Part shown: positions 10,053 through 18,449 of the stretch, piece after piece
How the letters are laid out: every line of letters starts with the position of its first letter
Numbering within the stretch: position 1 is the first letter of the stretch
Source of the DNA: Streptantibioticus cattleyicolor NRRL 8057 = DSM 46488
GTDB taxonomy: Bacteria > Actinomycetota > Actinomycetes > Streptomycetales > Streptomycetaceae
Assembly: GCF_000240165.1 (NCBI RefSeq)
Contig: NC_017586.1
Span: 124,001-188,000, forward strand
Length of the DNA stretch: 64,000 nt
Reading direction: 5' to 3'
Position numbers and translations under genes: made by a program
Notes under the pieces: model-generated
The model's input: only the letters and a program-made list of their open reading frames with translations
What the model was told of the DNA's origin: nothing
Databases searched by the model: none

Positions 10053-10089
10053 GAAAACTAGGGGATGGCTCACCGGGAAAACTAGGGGA
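10053..10089. repeat. Two 13-bp direct repeats GAAAACTAGGGGA
   Basis: Identical copies lie at 10053-10065 and 10077-10089, 24 bp apart start to start, upstream of the P450 remnant. The CTAGGGG core also occurs in the divergent PKS promoter region at 57752. They could be regulator sites; the factor is unknown. Confidence 0.4.
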
Positions 10090-10148
10090 GGGATCGCCGA
10101 GTCGCAGAGCCTACCGTGGGGCGCACGCAGCTTTCCGGAGGTTGATTC

Positions 10149-10448
10149 ATGGCTCATGCCGACCGAGCGCCAGTCTTGACCCGTTTTCCGCCCACGCCAT
10201 CACTGTTCCATCCCCCGCCGGAGCTGAACGGGCTGCAACGGGACCGGCCGGTCACCCGGTTCCGGCTCGCTGACGGCACGACCGGTTGGCCGGCCACGCG
10301 CTACGAGGACGTGTGCCAGGTGCCGACCGACCCGCCCGAGCACACCCGTCCGCGTCGGCTCGTCGCCGGCGCGTTCACCGCCCGTCGTGCGGACGCGATG
10401 CGACCGCGAGTGACCGATGTGGACGCCGACCTGGTGGAGAACTCGTGA
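10149..10448 (+). pseudogene. Cytochrome P450 N-terminal remnant with internal deletion
   Basis: A 99-residue reading frame with a good ribosome-binding site (GGAGG, 10137-10141). It starts like a bacterial P450 (RFPPTPSLFHPPPELNGLQR, RPVTRF, GWPATRYEDVCQV). It then joins directly to PTDPPEHTRPRRLVAGAFTA, the C-helix region that normally lies some 40-50 residues further on. It ends before the I-helix, the ExxR motif and the heme-cysteine loop. It cannot bind heme and is best called a deletion remnant. Its TGA overlaps the GTG start of the following monooxygenase gene (GTGA, 10445-10448), so translation may still be coupled. Confidence 0.75.
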
Positions 10449-11626
10449 CTAGTCTGCGCTTCGGTGCGTTCCTGCCCCCGATCCACCCGCTGGGGGAGAG
10501 CCCGACGTGGTGGCTGCGCCACGACCTGGACTTCATGGCGCACCTCGATCGGCTGGGGTTCGACGAGGCGTGGATCGGCGAGCACCACTCGACCGGTCGG
10601 GACCTCATCGCCTCGCCCGAGATCTTCATCGCGGCGGCGGCGGAGCGCACCACCCGGATCCGCCTCGGGACCGGCATGACCTCGCTCCCGTACCACCATC
10701 CGCTGTGGGTGGCCGACCGGATGGTGATGCTCGACCACCTCACGCGGGGCCGGGTGATGCTCGGGGTCGGTCCCGGCTCCCTACCCTCCGACGTCGCCAT
10801 GATCGGCATGACCCCCACTGAGAGCCGCGAGCTCCTCGAGACCCATCTCGACGTCATCCAGCGGCTGCTCGCCGGTGAGTCGGTCACCACGACGGTCGGG
10901 AGCCACACACTGGTCGACGCGACGCTGCAGCTGCGCCCGTTCACCGAGCCGTGCTTCGAGATCGCGGTGGCCGCGACGGCGTCGCCGACCGGCGCGCGCC
11001 TGGCCGGCAGCCGCGGTGCGAGCCTGATCTCGCTCGGGGCGACCATGAGCCAGGACGGATTCGACGCGCTGGCGTACCACTGGGGGATCGCCACCGAGCG
11101 CGCCGCCCACGCGGGACGGCCGGCGCCCGACCGCGCGACCTGGCGGCTGGTCACCAACGTGCACGTCGCCGAGACCCGGGAGCAGGCCTACCGCGACGTC
11201 GAGTTCGGGCTGCAGGACTGGTTGAGGCACCTGAATGACAACGCGGCCACGCCTGGGCTCGCGCTGCCCGACGGCAGCACGCGGGAGCTGATCGAGTTCG
11301 TCAACGAATCGGGCCTGGGCGCGATCGGCACGGCCGACGACGTCCGCCGCCAGATCCAGCGCATGGTCGACCAGTCCGGCGGGTTCGGCACGGTGCTGCT
11401 GCTGGCGCACGACTGGGCCGACCCGACGGCGAAGTGGCGCTCGTGGGAACTCGTCGCCCGTCAGGTCGCCCCACACTTCCAGGGATCGGGGACGACCCAC
11501 GCCCAGGCGTCCCACGACGCCCGGGCCCGGATTCTCGCGCGGCGCGAGGAGGCGCGCATCGCAGCCGGCGCGGCGCTCGAGCACATGAACCGCAAGTACG
11601 CCGACGAGGTGGCCGGGGGGGCCTGA
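10445..11626 (+). CDS. Luciferase-like (LLM class) flavin-dependent monooxygenase
   Basis: A 393-residue protein starting at GTG 10445 (VTSLRFGAFLPPIHPLGESP). Features of the bacterial luciferase-like TIM-barrel family are LDRLGFDEAWIGEHHSTGRD, then RIRLGTGMTSLPYHHPLWVA, then GRVMLGVGPGSLPSDV. The EHHS segment and the GTGMTSLPYHHP strand are typical of limonene- or alkanal-type monooxygenases that use reduced FMN supplied by a separate reductase. No reductase gene is adjacent; the PPOX-fold protein at 57.1 kb is the only other candidate flavoprotein in the window, and a link is speculative. It overlaps the P450 remnant by four bases and precedes the SDR gene by 242 bp. The substrate is unknown. 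Confidence 0.85.
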   Translation: MTSLRFGAFLPPIHPLGESPTWWLRHDLDFMAHLDRLGFDEAWIGEHHSTGRDLIASPEIFIAAAAERTTRIRLGTGMTSLPYHHPLWVADRMVMLDHLTRGRVMLGVGPGSLPSDVAMIGMTPTESRELLETHLDVIQRLLAGESVTTTVGSHTLVDATLQLRPFTEPCFEIAVAATASPTGARLAGSRGASLISLGATMSQDGFDALAYHWGIATERAAHAGRPAPDRATWRLVTNVHVAETREQAYRDVEFGLQDWLRHLNDNAATPGLALPDGSTRELIEFVNESGLGAIGTADDVRRQIQRMVDQSGGFGTVLLLAHDWADPTAKWRSWELVARQVAPHFQGSGTTHAQASHDARARILARREEARIAAGAALEHMNRKYADEVAGGA

Positions 11627-11868
11627 CCGTGCCGTCGTGACACGCCTGTCCGTGGAAGACGAACGCCGCCAGGGGATCTCGTGGTCCGGGGCTGTGGCAC
11701 CGGCGCGTCGCCACCCGGTCCCGCGGGCCGCGGCGTCGCCCGGCGACGTCGGACGGACAGTCAGCGCCCACCGCGAGCGACACCGCCGGATCAAGAAGGA
11801 ACTTCGCCGGGCCGTTGACCGCGGCCCGGCAGCGAGCACCGATGCCTGCAGAAGGAGACGTTTCCGTA

Positions 11869-12702
11869 ATGGCGACATGGTTGATCACCGGAGCCGCCCG
11901 AGGGCTGGGCGCTGAGATGGCCCGGCACGCCCTGAAGGCGGGACACGACGTCGCCGTCGGCGCCCGGCGTGTCGACGCGTTGCCCGACGACCTGCGCGGC
12001 GCCGAGCGATGCCATCCGGTCACCCTCGACGTCACCGACCAGGCCCAGATCGACCGTGCCGTCGCGCAGGTCGTCGATCGGTTCTCCACGATCGACGTGC
12101 TGGTCAACAACGCGGGCCGCGTGCTGGTGGGTGCGCTGGAGGAGGTCACCGACGCCGAGGCCAGGTCGCTGTTCGACGTCAACGTCTTCGGTTTGATCAA
12201 CGTGACGCGAGCGGTCCTGCCGACGATGCGTGCCGCTGGAAAGGGCAAGATCGTGCACATCGGCTCCCGGGCGGGGTTCGAGGGCGAGCCCGGGGTGAGC
12301 CTGTACAGCGCCTCGAAGTTCGCGGTCGCCGGTATCAGCGAAGCCCTCGCCCGCGAACTGGGACCGTTGGGGATCCAGAGCATGGTCGTCGAGCCCGGGG
12401 CGTTCCGCACCGACCTCTTCGACGCCAGCTCCATGTCGGTCTCCGGGGCCCGGCTGGCGGCCTACGACGGCACCCCCGCCCACCTCGTGCGCGACGGGGT
12501 CGACGCGGCCAACCACGCCCAGCCCGGGGACCCGGTCAAGGGCGCGGCGCTGATCGTCGAGGTGACCGACGGCGAGACGCTGCCCTCGCACCTGCTGGTG
12601 GGCAGTGACGCTTACGAGCGTCTTGAGGCCAAGAACGCGATGGTCGCGGAGCACATCGCCCCGTGGCGCAGCAAGGCGCTGGCCACCGCGCACCGCGACT
12701 GA
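11869..12702 (+). CDS. Short-chain dehydrogenase/reductase (classical SDR)
   Basis: A 277-residue NAD(P)-dependent oxidoreductase. It starts MATWLITGAARGLGAEMA, with the TGxxxGxG cofactor motif. The NNAG motif is at VLVNNAGRV, the catalytic Ser in IVHIGSRAG, and the Tyr-Lys pair in LYSASKFAV. The segment VEPGAFRTDLF follows the active site. An upstream in-frame start at 11815 would add residues of no SDR character; an AGGAG at 11853-11857 sits 11 nt before the chosen ATG. It lies between the luciferase-like gene and ccr on the same strand. Substrate unknown. Confidence 0.88.
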   Translation: MATWLITGAARGLGAEMARHALKAGHDVAVGARRVDALPDDLRGAERCHPVTLDVTDQAQIDRAVAQVVDRFSTIDVLVNNAGRVLVGALEEVTDAEARSLFDVNVFGLINVTRAVLPTMRAAGKGKIVHIGSRAGFEGEPGVSLYSASKFAVAGISEALARELGPLGIQSMVVEPGAFRTDLFDASSMSVSGARLAAYDGTPAHLVRDGVDAANHAQPGDPVKGAALIVEVTDGETLPSHLLVGSDAYERLEAKNAMVAEHIAPWRSKALATAHRD

Positions 12703-13238
12703 GCCTGACCGTTTCGCAGCGCGCCGCAGCGCCGGGCTCTGCTCGGCCCCACGGCGCGAACGTCCCCCGGCCGTGCCGCCCGGGCCGGCTGGGTGGGCGT
12801 GGTCGACGCCCGCGCGGACGCCGAACTCGACGGGCTTCCCGTTGCACTGCGTGGGAAAGTCGCCGCCGCGCAGGCAGCGTGGGTCGTTCCTCACCGGGCG
12901 CGGCACACGGTCGTCCCGGAACACCACTGGCCGCACGAAACCGATCCCGCCGCGCTGCGCGGCGCTCGGGGTCGCCGATTCGGAGGCCGTTTTCGGACCC
13001 GCCGTCGTCGGCTGGACCGAAGAGCCGGCGCTCGACCGGTTCGTCGACACGGTTTGGTGGGCCGAAGCACTGCGCGAGTGGCTCGGCAGGCCCGGTGACA
13101 ACCCCTGGACTCCGCGGCCGGACGGCCGCCGGCGAACGGGAACGGCTGGTGGCGCCCGGGTGAACGTGCCGCCGGCGAGGACGACGAGGCCGACGCGGGC
13201 CTCCTGTCGTAAACCGGACCAGCGAAGGAAGGAAAGCC
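12703..13238. other. Gap of about 535 bp without a recognisable gene
   Basis: No complete gene is visible. In plus frame 2, about 12955-13137 reads like real protein (ALGVADSEAVFGPAVVGW, then LDRFVDTVWWAEALREWL, then NPWTPRP), but it has no plausible start, and the upstream part of the frame is low-complexity. It may be the tail of a degraded gene. The ribosome-binding site of ccr (GAAGGAAGGAA) is at the right end. Confidence 0.5.
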
Positions 13239-14603
13239 GTGCCGAACGCAAAGCTCAAGGAGATCCAGCAGGCCGTCGTGACCGGGGACCCGGGCGCGCT
13301 GGCCGGGCTGCGGGTGCCGGAGAGCTACCGCGGCGTGACCGTGCACGCCGAGGAGACCGAGATGTTCGAGGGCATCGCCGGCGCGGACAAGGACCCGCGC
13401 AAGTCGCTGCACGTGGAGGAGGTCCCGACACCGGAGCTCGGGCCCGGTGAGGCGCTGATCGCGGTGATGGCGAGCGCGATCAACTACAACACGGTCTGGA
13501 CCTCGATCTTCGAGCCCTTGCCGACCTTCAAGTTCCTCCGGCGCTACGGGAAACTGTCCCCGCTGGCGAAGCGGCACGACCTGCCGTACCACGTGGTCGG
13601 CTCGGACGCCTCGGGTGTCGTGCTGCGGACCGGGCCCGGGGTGCACCGCTGGAAGCCCGGCGACGAGGTCGTGGCGCACTGCCTCAGCGTCGAGCTGGAA
13701 GGCCCCGAGGGCCACGACGACACGATGCTCGATCCCGAGCAGCGGATCTGGGGTTTCGAGACCAACTTCGGTGGCCTCGCCGAGATCTCCCTGGTGAAGG
13801 CGAACCAGCTGATGCCCAAACCCGCGCACCTGACGTGGGAGGAGGCGGCAAGTCCCGGGCTGGTCAACTCGACCGCGTACCGGCAGCTGGTGTCGCGCAA
13901 CGGTGCGAACATGAAGCAGGGCGACGTGGTCCTGATCTGGGGTGCCTCCGGCGGGCTCGGCTCGTACGCCACGCAATACGTGCTCAACGGCGGCGGCATC
14001 CCGGTGTGCGTCGTGTCCAGCCCGGAGAAGGCGGAGATCTGCCACCGCCTCGGTGCGGAGCTGGTCATCGACCGCAGCGCCGAGGGGTACCGGTTCTGGC
14101 GGGACGAGCACACCCAGGATCCGAAGGAATGGCAGCGGTTCGGCGCCCGCATCAGGGAACTGACCGGCGGCGACGACGCGGACATCGTGTTCGAGCACCC
14201 GGGCCGGGAGACGTTCGGCGCTTCGGTCTACGCGGCCCGCAAGGGCGGCACGATCGTGACCTGCGCGTCCACCTCGGGGTACACGCACCAGTTCGACAAC
14301 CGGTACCTGTGGATGAACCTCAAGCGGATCGTCGGATCGCACTTCGCGAACTACCGGGAGTCGTGGGAAGCCAACCGGCTGATCGACAAGGGACTCATCC
14401 ACCCGACGCTGTCGAAGTCCTACGCGCTGGAGGACACCGGCCAGGCCGCACTCGACGTGCACCGCAACGCGCACCACGGCAAGGTCGGCGTGCTGTGCCT
14501 CGCGCCCGAAGAGGGCCTCGGCGTGCGGGACGAGGACAAGCGTGCCCGGCACCTCGGCAGCATCAACGCATTCCGCCAGGTGCCCCGGGATACCGGTCGG
14601 TGA
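13239..14603 (+). CDS. ccr: Crotonyl-CoA carboxylase/reductase
   Basis: A 454-residue medium-chain dehydrogenase-type protein that reductively carboxylates crotonyl-CoA to ethylmalonyl-CoA with NADPH and CO2; some relatives accept longer enoyl-CoAs. The CCR signature is clear: ASAINYNTVWTSIFEPLPTF near residue 90, YHVVGSDASGVVLRTGPGVH, and RIWGFETNFGGLAEISLVK. The cofactor motif is IWGASGGLGSYATQYVLNGG, followed by IVFEHPGRETFGASVYAARK and the C-terminal MNLKRIVGSHFANYRESWEA. The start is GTG 13239 behind an AGGA-rich ribosome-binding site. Its presence beside a modular PKS indicates that at least one AT uses an ethylmalonyl-type extender. The ATs of module 4 and of PKS C are the candidates. 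Confidence 0.95.
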   Translation: MPNAKLKEIQQAVVTGDPGALAGLRVPESYRGVTVHAEETEMFEGIAGADKDPRKSLHVEEVPTPELGPGEALIAVMASAINYNTVWTSIFEPLPTFKFLRRYGKLSPLAKRHDLPYHVVGSDASGVVLRTGPGVHRWKPGDEVVAHCLSVELEGPEGHDDTMLDPEQRIWGFETNFGGLAEISLVKANQLMPKPAHLTWEEAASPGLVNSTAYRQLVSRNGANMKQGDVVLIWGASGGLGSYATQYVLNGGGIPVCVVSSPEKAEICHRLGAELVIDRSAEGYRFWRDEHTQDPKEWQRFGARIRELTGGDDADIVFEHPGRETFGASVYAARKGGTIVTCASTSGYTHQFDNRYLWMNLKRIVGSHFANYRESWEANRLIDKGLIHPTLSKSYALEDTGQAALDVHRNAHHGKVGVLCLAPEEGLGVRDEDKRARHLGSINAFRQVPRDTGR

Positions 14604-14700
14604 CGCGGCAGGCGTGGCCGTGAGCGACGAGTTCGGGGCCGAGGCCGGTGAACCGCCACGGGTGAGGTGGGGACTCGGTTCCGGGTAAGGCATCCGAGCC

Positions 14701-15374
14701 ATGGCACGGCCCTCGATGTACCCGCCCGAGCTGCGCAAGCGCGCGGTCCGCACGGTCGTCGTTCCCGGCCGCCGCCCGGCGTGAGTTCGGCGTCGCCGGC
14801 GCCCTCCGCGGCAAGAAGGTGATCACCACCGTGCCGGATCCGGCCGCCGCCCGGGCCCCGGACCTGCTCGACCGCGAGTCCGTCGCCCCGGCTCCGAACC
14901 GCGCCTGGTCGCCGACTTCACACACGTCGCGGCCTGGGCGGGCGTCGTCCATGCCGCGTTCGTCGTGGACACCTTCACACGTCGCGTTGGCGGCTGGTCC
15001 GCGTCGCTGTCGAAGGAGACCCGACTCGTCCTGGACTCCCTGACATGGAGCCGCGGCAGCGCGACCGCGACGGCCGTCCGCCGCCCCCCGGCGAGTTGGT
15101 GCACCGCTCCGACGCCGGTTCGCGATACACCTCGTTCCGCCTCGCCGAAGACCTCGACGCGGCTGGCATCGCAGCCTCGATCGGCTCGGTCGGCGACGTG
15201 TACGACAACGCGCTGACGAAGTCTACGATCGGCATGTTCAAGACCGAGGTCATCAAACCGCAGCGGCCGTGGACGACACTCTCGCACGTCGAACTCGCCA
15301 CCGCCGAGTGGGCCGACTGGTACAACCACCGTCGGCTCCACGGTGAAATAGGGCAAATTCCGTCTGTAAAATAG
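14701..15374 (+). pseudogene. Degraded IS3-family transposase
   Basis: The segment starting at 14701 reads MARPSMYPPELRKRAVRTVV, the start of an IS3 OrfA, and breaks off after about 20 residues. OrfB fragments follow in changing frames: GALRGKKVITTVPDPAA (about 14800-14850), VDTFTRRVGGWSASLS (about 14960-15010), and an intact C-terminal stretch from about 15090 to 15374. That stretch contains LVHRSDAGSRYTSFRLAEDL, GDVYDNALTKSTIGMFKTEV and WYNHRRLHGEIG. The catalytic Glu expected in DNALAES is Lys here. Frameshifts, deletions and the missing Glu make it inactive. It lies between ccr and the LAL regulator. Confidence 0.85.
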
Positions 15375-15392
15375 GGCAAATTCCGCCTGTAA
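15346..15392. repeat. Tandem 23-bp repeat at the 3' end of the IS3 remnant
   Basis: AAATAGGGCAAATTCCG(T/C)CTGTAA occurs at 15346-15369 and 15369-15392, period 23 bp with one difference. It is AT-rich against its surroundings. The first copy replaces the expected end of the transposase frame. It may be a terminal sequence of the element or of a second inserted element. Confidence 0.5.
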
Positions 15393-15608
15393 TACGAAAC
15401 AAACTACTACCGAGCAACCACGAACCCCCAGCTCACAGCCGCCAACTGAGATCGAAACCAGGGCGGTTCATCATTCAGCTCACGGGTTCAACGGCGTGAT
15501 CGACTGGGATAGACATGGATATGGCCATCGGTTTTCCGATCCTTCTTCCGCGCGGTCTGTCGGTGCGCGCGCGACGTAGGAACCGCTCCATGAGAGAGGG
15601 GATCGTGC

Positions 15609-18386
15609 ATGATCGAGCGAGAGTCCGAGCTCGCTGAGCTGGCTGCAGCTTTTGCCGAGTCCGCCGCTGGGGGTGTGCGGGTCGTCGTGCTCAAGGGGGT
15701 TGTCGGGACCGGTAAGACAGCGTTGATGGAGGAGTTCGGTGGCCGGGCTCGTGGGGCGGGGGCGCGATTGCTCCGGGCGAGTGGGGCGCCGACCGAGAGC
15801 TCGCTTTCCTTGGGCATCGTGCGTCAGTTGCTTGCTGGTGAGGTTTTCGACCGCGACAGGGCGGTGGTCGTGCGTGGTTTGCTCGACCACCAGTTGCTCG
15901 CCGATGCGGCGTGCGACGGGGTGAGTCGCTCTCGGGTGTTGGACGGGTTGGCGACGGCGGTCCTGGAGTTGGCCGAGCAGAGCCCGGTGGTGATCGCCAT
16001 TGACGACACACAGTATCTCGACGCGTTCTCCCAGGATTGGCTGATCTATCTGATCCGCCGTGCCGGGCTCGCCCGCATCTTGATCGTCCTTGGCTGGCGC
16101 GACGACGACATCGAGATGTCTCCGAGCAACTCCCGGCTACTGTGCGCCGAGCTCTACCAGCATGCCTACTTGCGACTGCTGCTGCTGGCTCCACTGTCGT
16201 CGAGCGGCGTCGCGGAACTCATGACCGAGCGACTCCCCCAGTCCGTTTCGACGGAACTGGCCGCGGAGGCACACCAGCTCACCGGTGGCAATCTGCTGCT
16301 GCTGCATGCGTTGCTGGAGGACAGTTGGGCTGCCATCCGCGGCGATGGCCCGCCGACCGAGCTGAACACCGGTCCCGAGTTCGAGCGGGCGGTCCAGCTC
16401 GTCCTGCGCCGGTGCGATCCGGTGACGTTGCGGGTCGCGGGTGCGATCTCGGTGATCGGTGAGCCGTCGCGGTTCGCCTTCCTCGACCGGCTGGTCGGCG
16501 TCGCGTCGGACCGGGTCGCTGCCGCCACGCAGATCCTGACCCGGACCGGTTTGGTGGAGGCCGGCCGGATGCGGCACCCGATCATGGCCGGCGCCGTGCT
16601 CAACGCCTTCTCGGCCACGGAGCGCTCCGAGCTGAGCCGACGCGCCGCGGATCTGCTCAAGGCGTGTGGTGCGGACTCCTTGACGATCGCGGAGCACTTC
16701 GTCGCCTCCGGCCGTCTCGACGACCCGTCGGCCGTGCTGAACCTGGTGGAGGGGGCGCAGCAGGCGCTGGAGGAGGGCCACTCGCGGCGGGCCACGGAGT
16801 TGCTGCGGCTCGCGTACCAGGTCGACACCGACGGCCGGCGTCGGGTGGAGATTCTCGCCCTGCTGCTGCGGGCGGGGTGGCGGGACGATCTGCGAGCCTC
16901 GGTCGGGCATCTGTCCGAGCTGACCGAGGCGATGCTGAGCGGTCGGCTTCGGGGCCGGCACGCGACGATGCCCATCATCATGCTGCTGATCCAGGGGCGG
17001 GTGGAGGATGCCTGCTCCGTGCTCTCCCGGCTGGCGGCCGACGTGCCGCCGGGCTCCCGGCCCTCATGGGAGTTCGAGATGGTACGGATGTGGCTGGCCA
17101 ACATCTATCCGGGCATCTTCCGGCGCGTGGCCGGCGAGAGCAGGACGAACGGCACGCCGATCATGCCTCCGGGCGCTATCGGTTATCGACTGCTCGAACA
17201 CTTCCAGAGCTCCCACCACCAGGGGGCACCCGCGGAACGCCTGGTCCAAGCCGACGAGGCGCTGTGGCAACAGCCGCTGACCGAGATCAATCTGTTGCCG
17301 CTCATTCTCGCGTTGCACACGATGATGTATGCCGAGCGATTGGAGGAAGCCGAGCAGCGGTGCCGGGAACTGACGCAGACCTGCCTCGACCTCCAGGCAC
17401 CCACCTGGCGTGCGCTGTTCTGCGCGATCGCGGCGGACATCGCCTTGCGCCGAGGCTCGCTCGGCGTCGCGGCCTCCCGGGCGGCCGCCGCGCTCGAACT
17501 CGTCCCGGTCGCCGAATGGGGCGTGATGGCCGCTGAACCGTTGAGTACCCTGCTGACGGCGCAAACGCTACAGGGCAAACACGACGAAGCGGCACGCACG
17601 CTCGCCCTGCGAGTGCCGGACGTGATGTTCGAGACGCCGTTCGGCCTGTCCTACCTGCTGGCGCGCGGCCGCCACTACGTCGAACGCGGCCTCGCCCAGG
17701 TCGCCCTCGACGATTTCCAGGCCGTCGCCGACCTGCTCGACCAGTGGGGGGTGGCCCAAACCGAGACACTGCCGTGGCGCACCGAGATGGCCGCCGCTCA
17801 CCTGCAACTCGGGGACCACGAGACGGCCGCGCGCTACGCTCGCGAGCAGCTGCGGCGCATCGGGACGGACAGCCATCTGCGGGTGCGCGGACGCACCATG
17901 CGGCTGCTGGCGGCCACCCGCGAACTGCACCTGCGGCCACCCCTGCTGTGCGAGGCTGTGGATGTGCTGCACCGAAGCGGGGACAAGTTCGAGTTGGCGA
18001 CTGCGCTCGCCGCCCTGCGCGATACATACACCCAACTTGGTGATGCCGGCCGGGCGCGGTCAGTGGCACGCAAGACCAACAGCATCAGGCAGGCGTGCTT
18101 CGCGGAACAACCCGCTCGGCGGGTCGACGCGCCGGACGTGCTGGAGGAGACGGAAGTCGACATGCTCGCGCTCAGCGACGCGGAGCGGAGGGTCGCCAAG
18201 TTCGCGGCAAAAGGCCTGACCAACCGGGAGATCGCGAGCAAGCTCTACCTCACGACCAGCACGGTGGAGCAGCACCTGACCCGGATCTACCGCAAACTGG
18301 GGGTCAGCTCACGAGTACAGCTGCTGTCCCGCCTCGGACCCCAGCCAACCCCCTCACACCCGGCTCTTGAAAACGCCTCCGCCTGA
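15609..18386 (+). CDS. LAL-type LuxR transcriptional regulator
   Basis: A 925-residue regulator. The N-terminus begins MIERESELAELAAAF, followed by the Walker A motif LKGVVGTGKTALMEEF. A Walker B-like VVIAIDDTQYLDAFSQDW lies near residues 118-135. A long helical-repeat middle region follows, and the C-terminal LuxR HTH is at about 860-915: LSDAERRVAKFAAKGLTNRE, IASKLYLTTSTVEQHLTRIY. This architecture is that of the LAL family, whose members (for example PikD) are pathway-specific activators of macrolide clusters. The ATG at 15609 has a GAGAGGGG ribosome-binding site. It is flanked on both sides by dead transposases and is the only regulator seen in the window, so it probably controls the PKS cluster. 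Target sites are not established. Confidence 0.93.
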   Translation: MIERESELAELAAAFAESAAGGVRVVVLKGVVGTGKTALMEEFGGRARGAGARLLRASGAPTESSLSLGIVRQLLAGEVFDRDRAVVVRGLLDHQLLADAACDGVSRSRVLDGLATAVLELAEQSPVVIAIDDTQYLDAFSQDWLIYLIRRAGLARILIVLGWRDDDIEMSPSNSRLLCAELYQHAYLRLLLLAPLSSSGVAELMTERLPQSVSTELAAEAHQLTGGNLLLLHALLEDSWAAIRGDGPPTELNTGPEFERAVQLVLRRCDPVTLRVAGAISVIGEPSRFAFLDRLVGVASDRVAAATQILTRTGLVEAGRMRHPIMAGAVLNAFSATERSELSRRAADLLKACGADSLTIAEHFVASGRLDDPSAVLNLVEGAQQALEEGHSRRATELLRLAYQVDTDGRRRVEILALLLRAGWRDDLRASVGHLSELTEAMLSGRLRGRHATMPIIMLLIQGRVEDACSVLSRLAADVPPGSRPSWEFEMVRMWLANIYPGIFRRVAGESRTNGTPIMPPGAIGYRLLEHFQSSHHQGAPAERLVQADEALWQQPLTEINLLPLILALHTMMYAERLEEAEQRCRELTQTCLDLQAPTWRALFCAIAADIALRRGSLGVAASRAAAALELVPVAEWGVMAAEPLSTLLTAQTLQGKHDEAARTLALRVPDVMFETPFGLSYLLARGRHYVERGLAQVALDDFQAVADLLDQWGVAQTETLPWRTEMAAAHLQLGDHETAARYAREQLRRIGTDSHLRVRGRTMRLLAATRELHLRPPLLCEAVDVLHRSGDKFELATALAALRDTYTQLGDAGRARSVARKTNSIRQACFAEQPARRVDAPDVLEETEVDMLALSDAERRVAKFAAKGLTNREIASKLYLTTSTVEQHLTRIYRKLGVSSRVQLLSRLGPQPTPSHPALENASA

Positions 18387-18449
18387 AGGGCTGTCCCGTA
18401 ACACCTGGTCACGGTAGGGCCCTGCCCACTGGGAAGCCGGGACCGACAG

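Noticed and set aside
9033-10148. A tRNA gene or attachment site beside the integrase remnant
   Set aside because: I found no cloverleaf-like sequence or TTCGA box here and no matching repeat at another border.
12536-13258. Minus-strand open frame opposite the SDR-ccr gap
   Set aside because: It is Arg/Pro-rich, has no recognisable motif, and overlaps the start of ccr.
15480-15890. Minus-strand frame overlapping the LAL regulator start
   Set aside because: It is antisense to the conserved ATP-binding region of the regulator and has no domain of its own.
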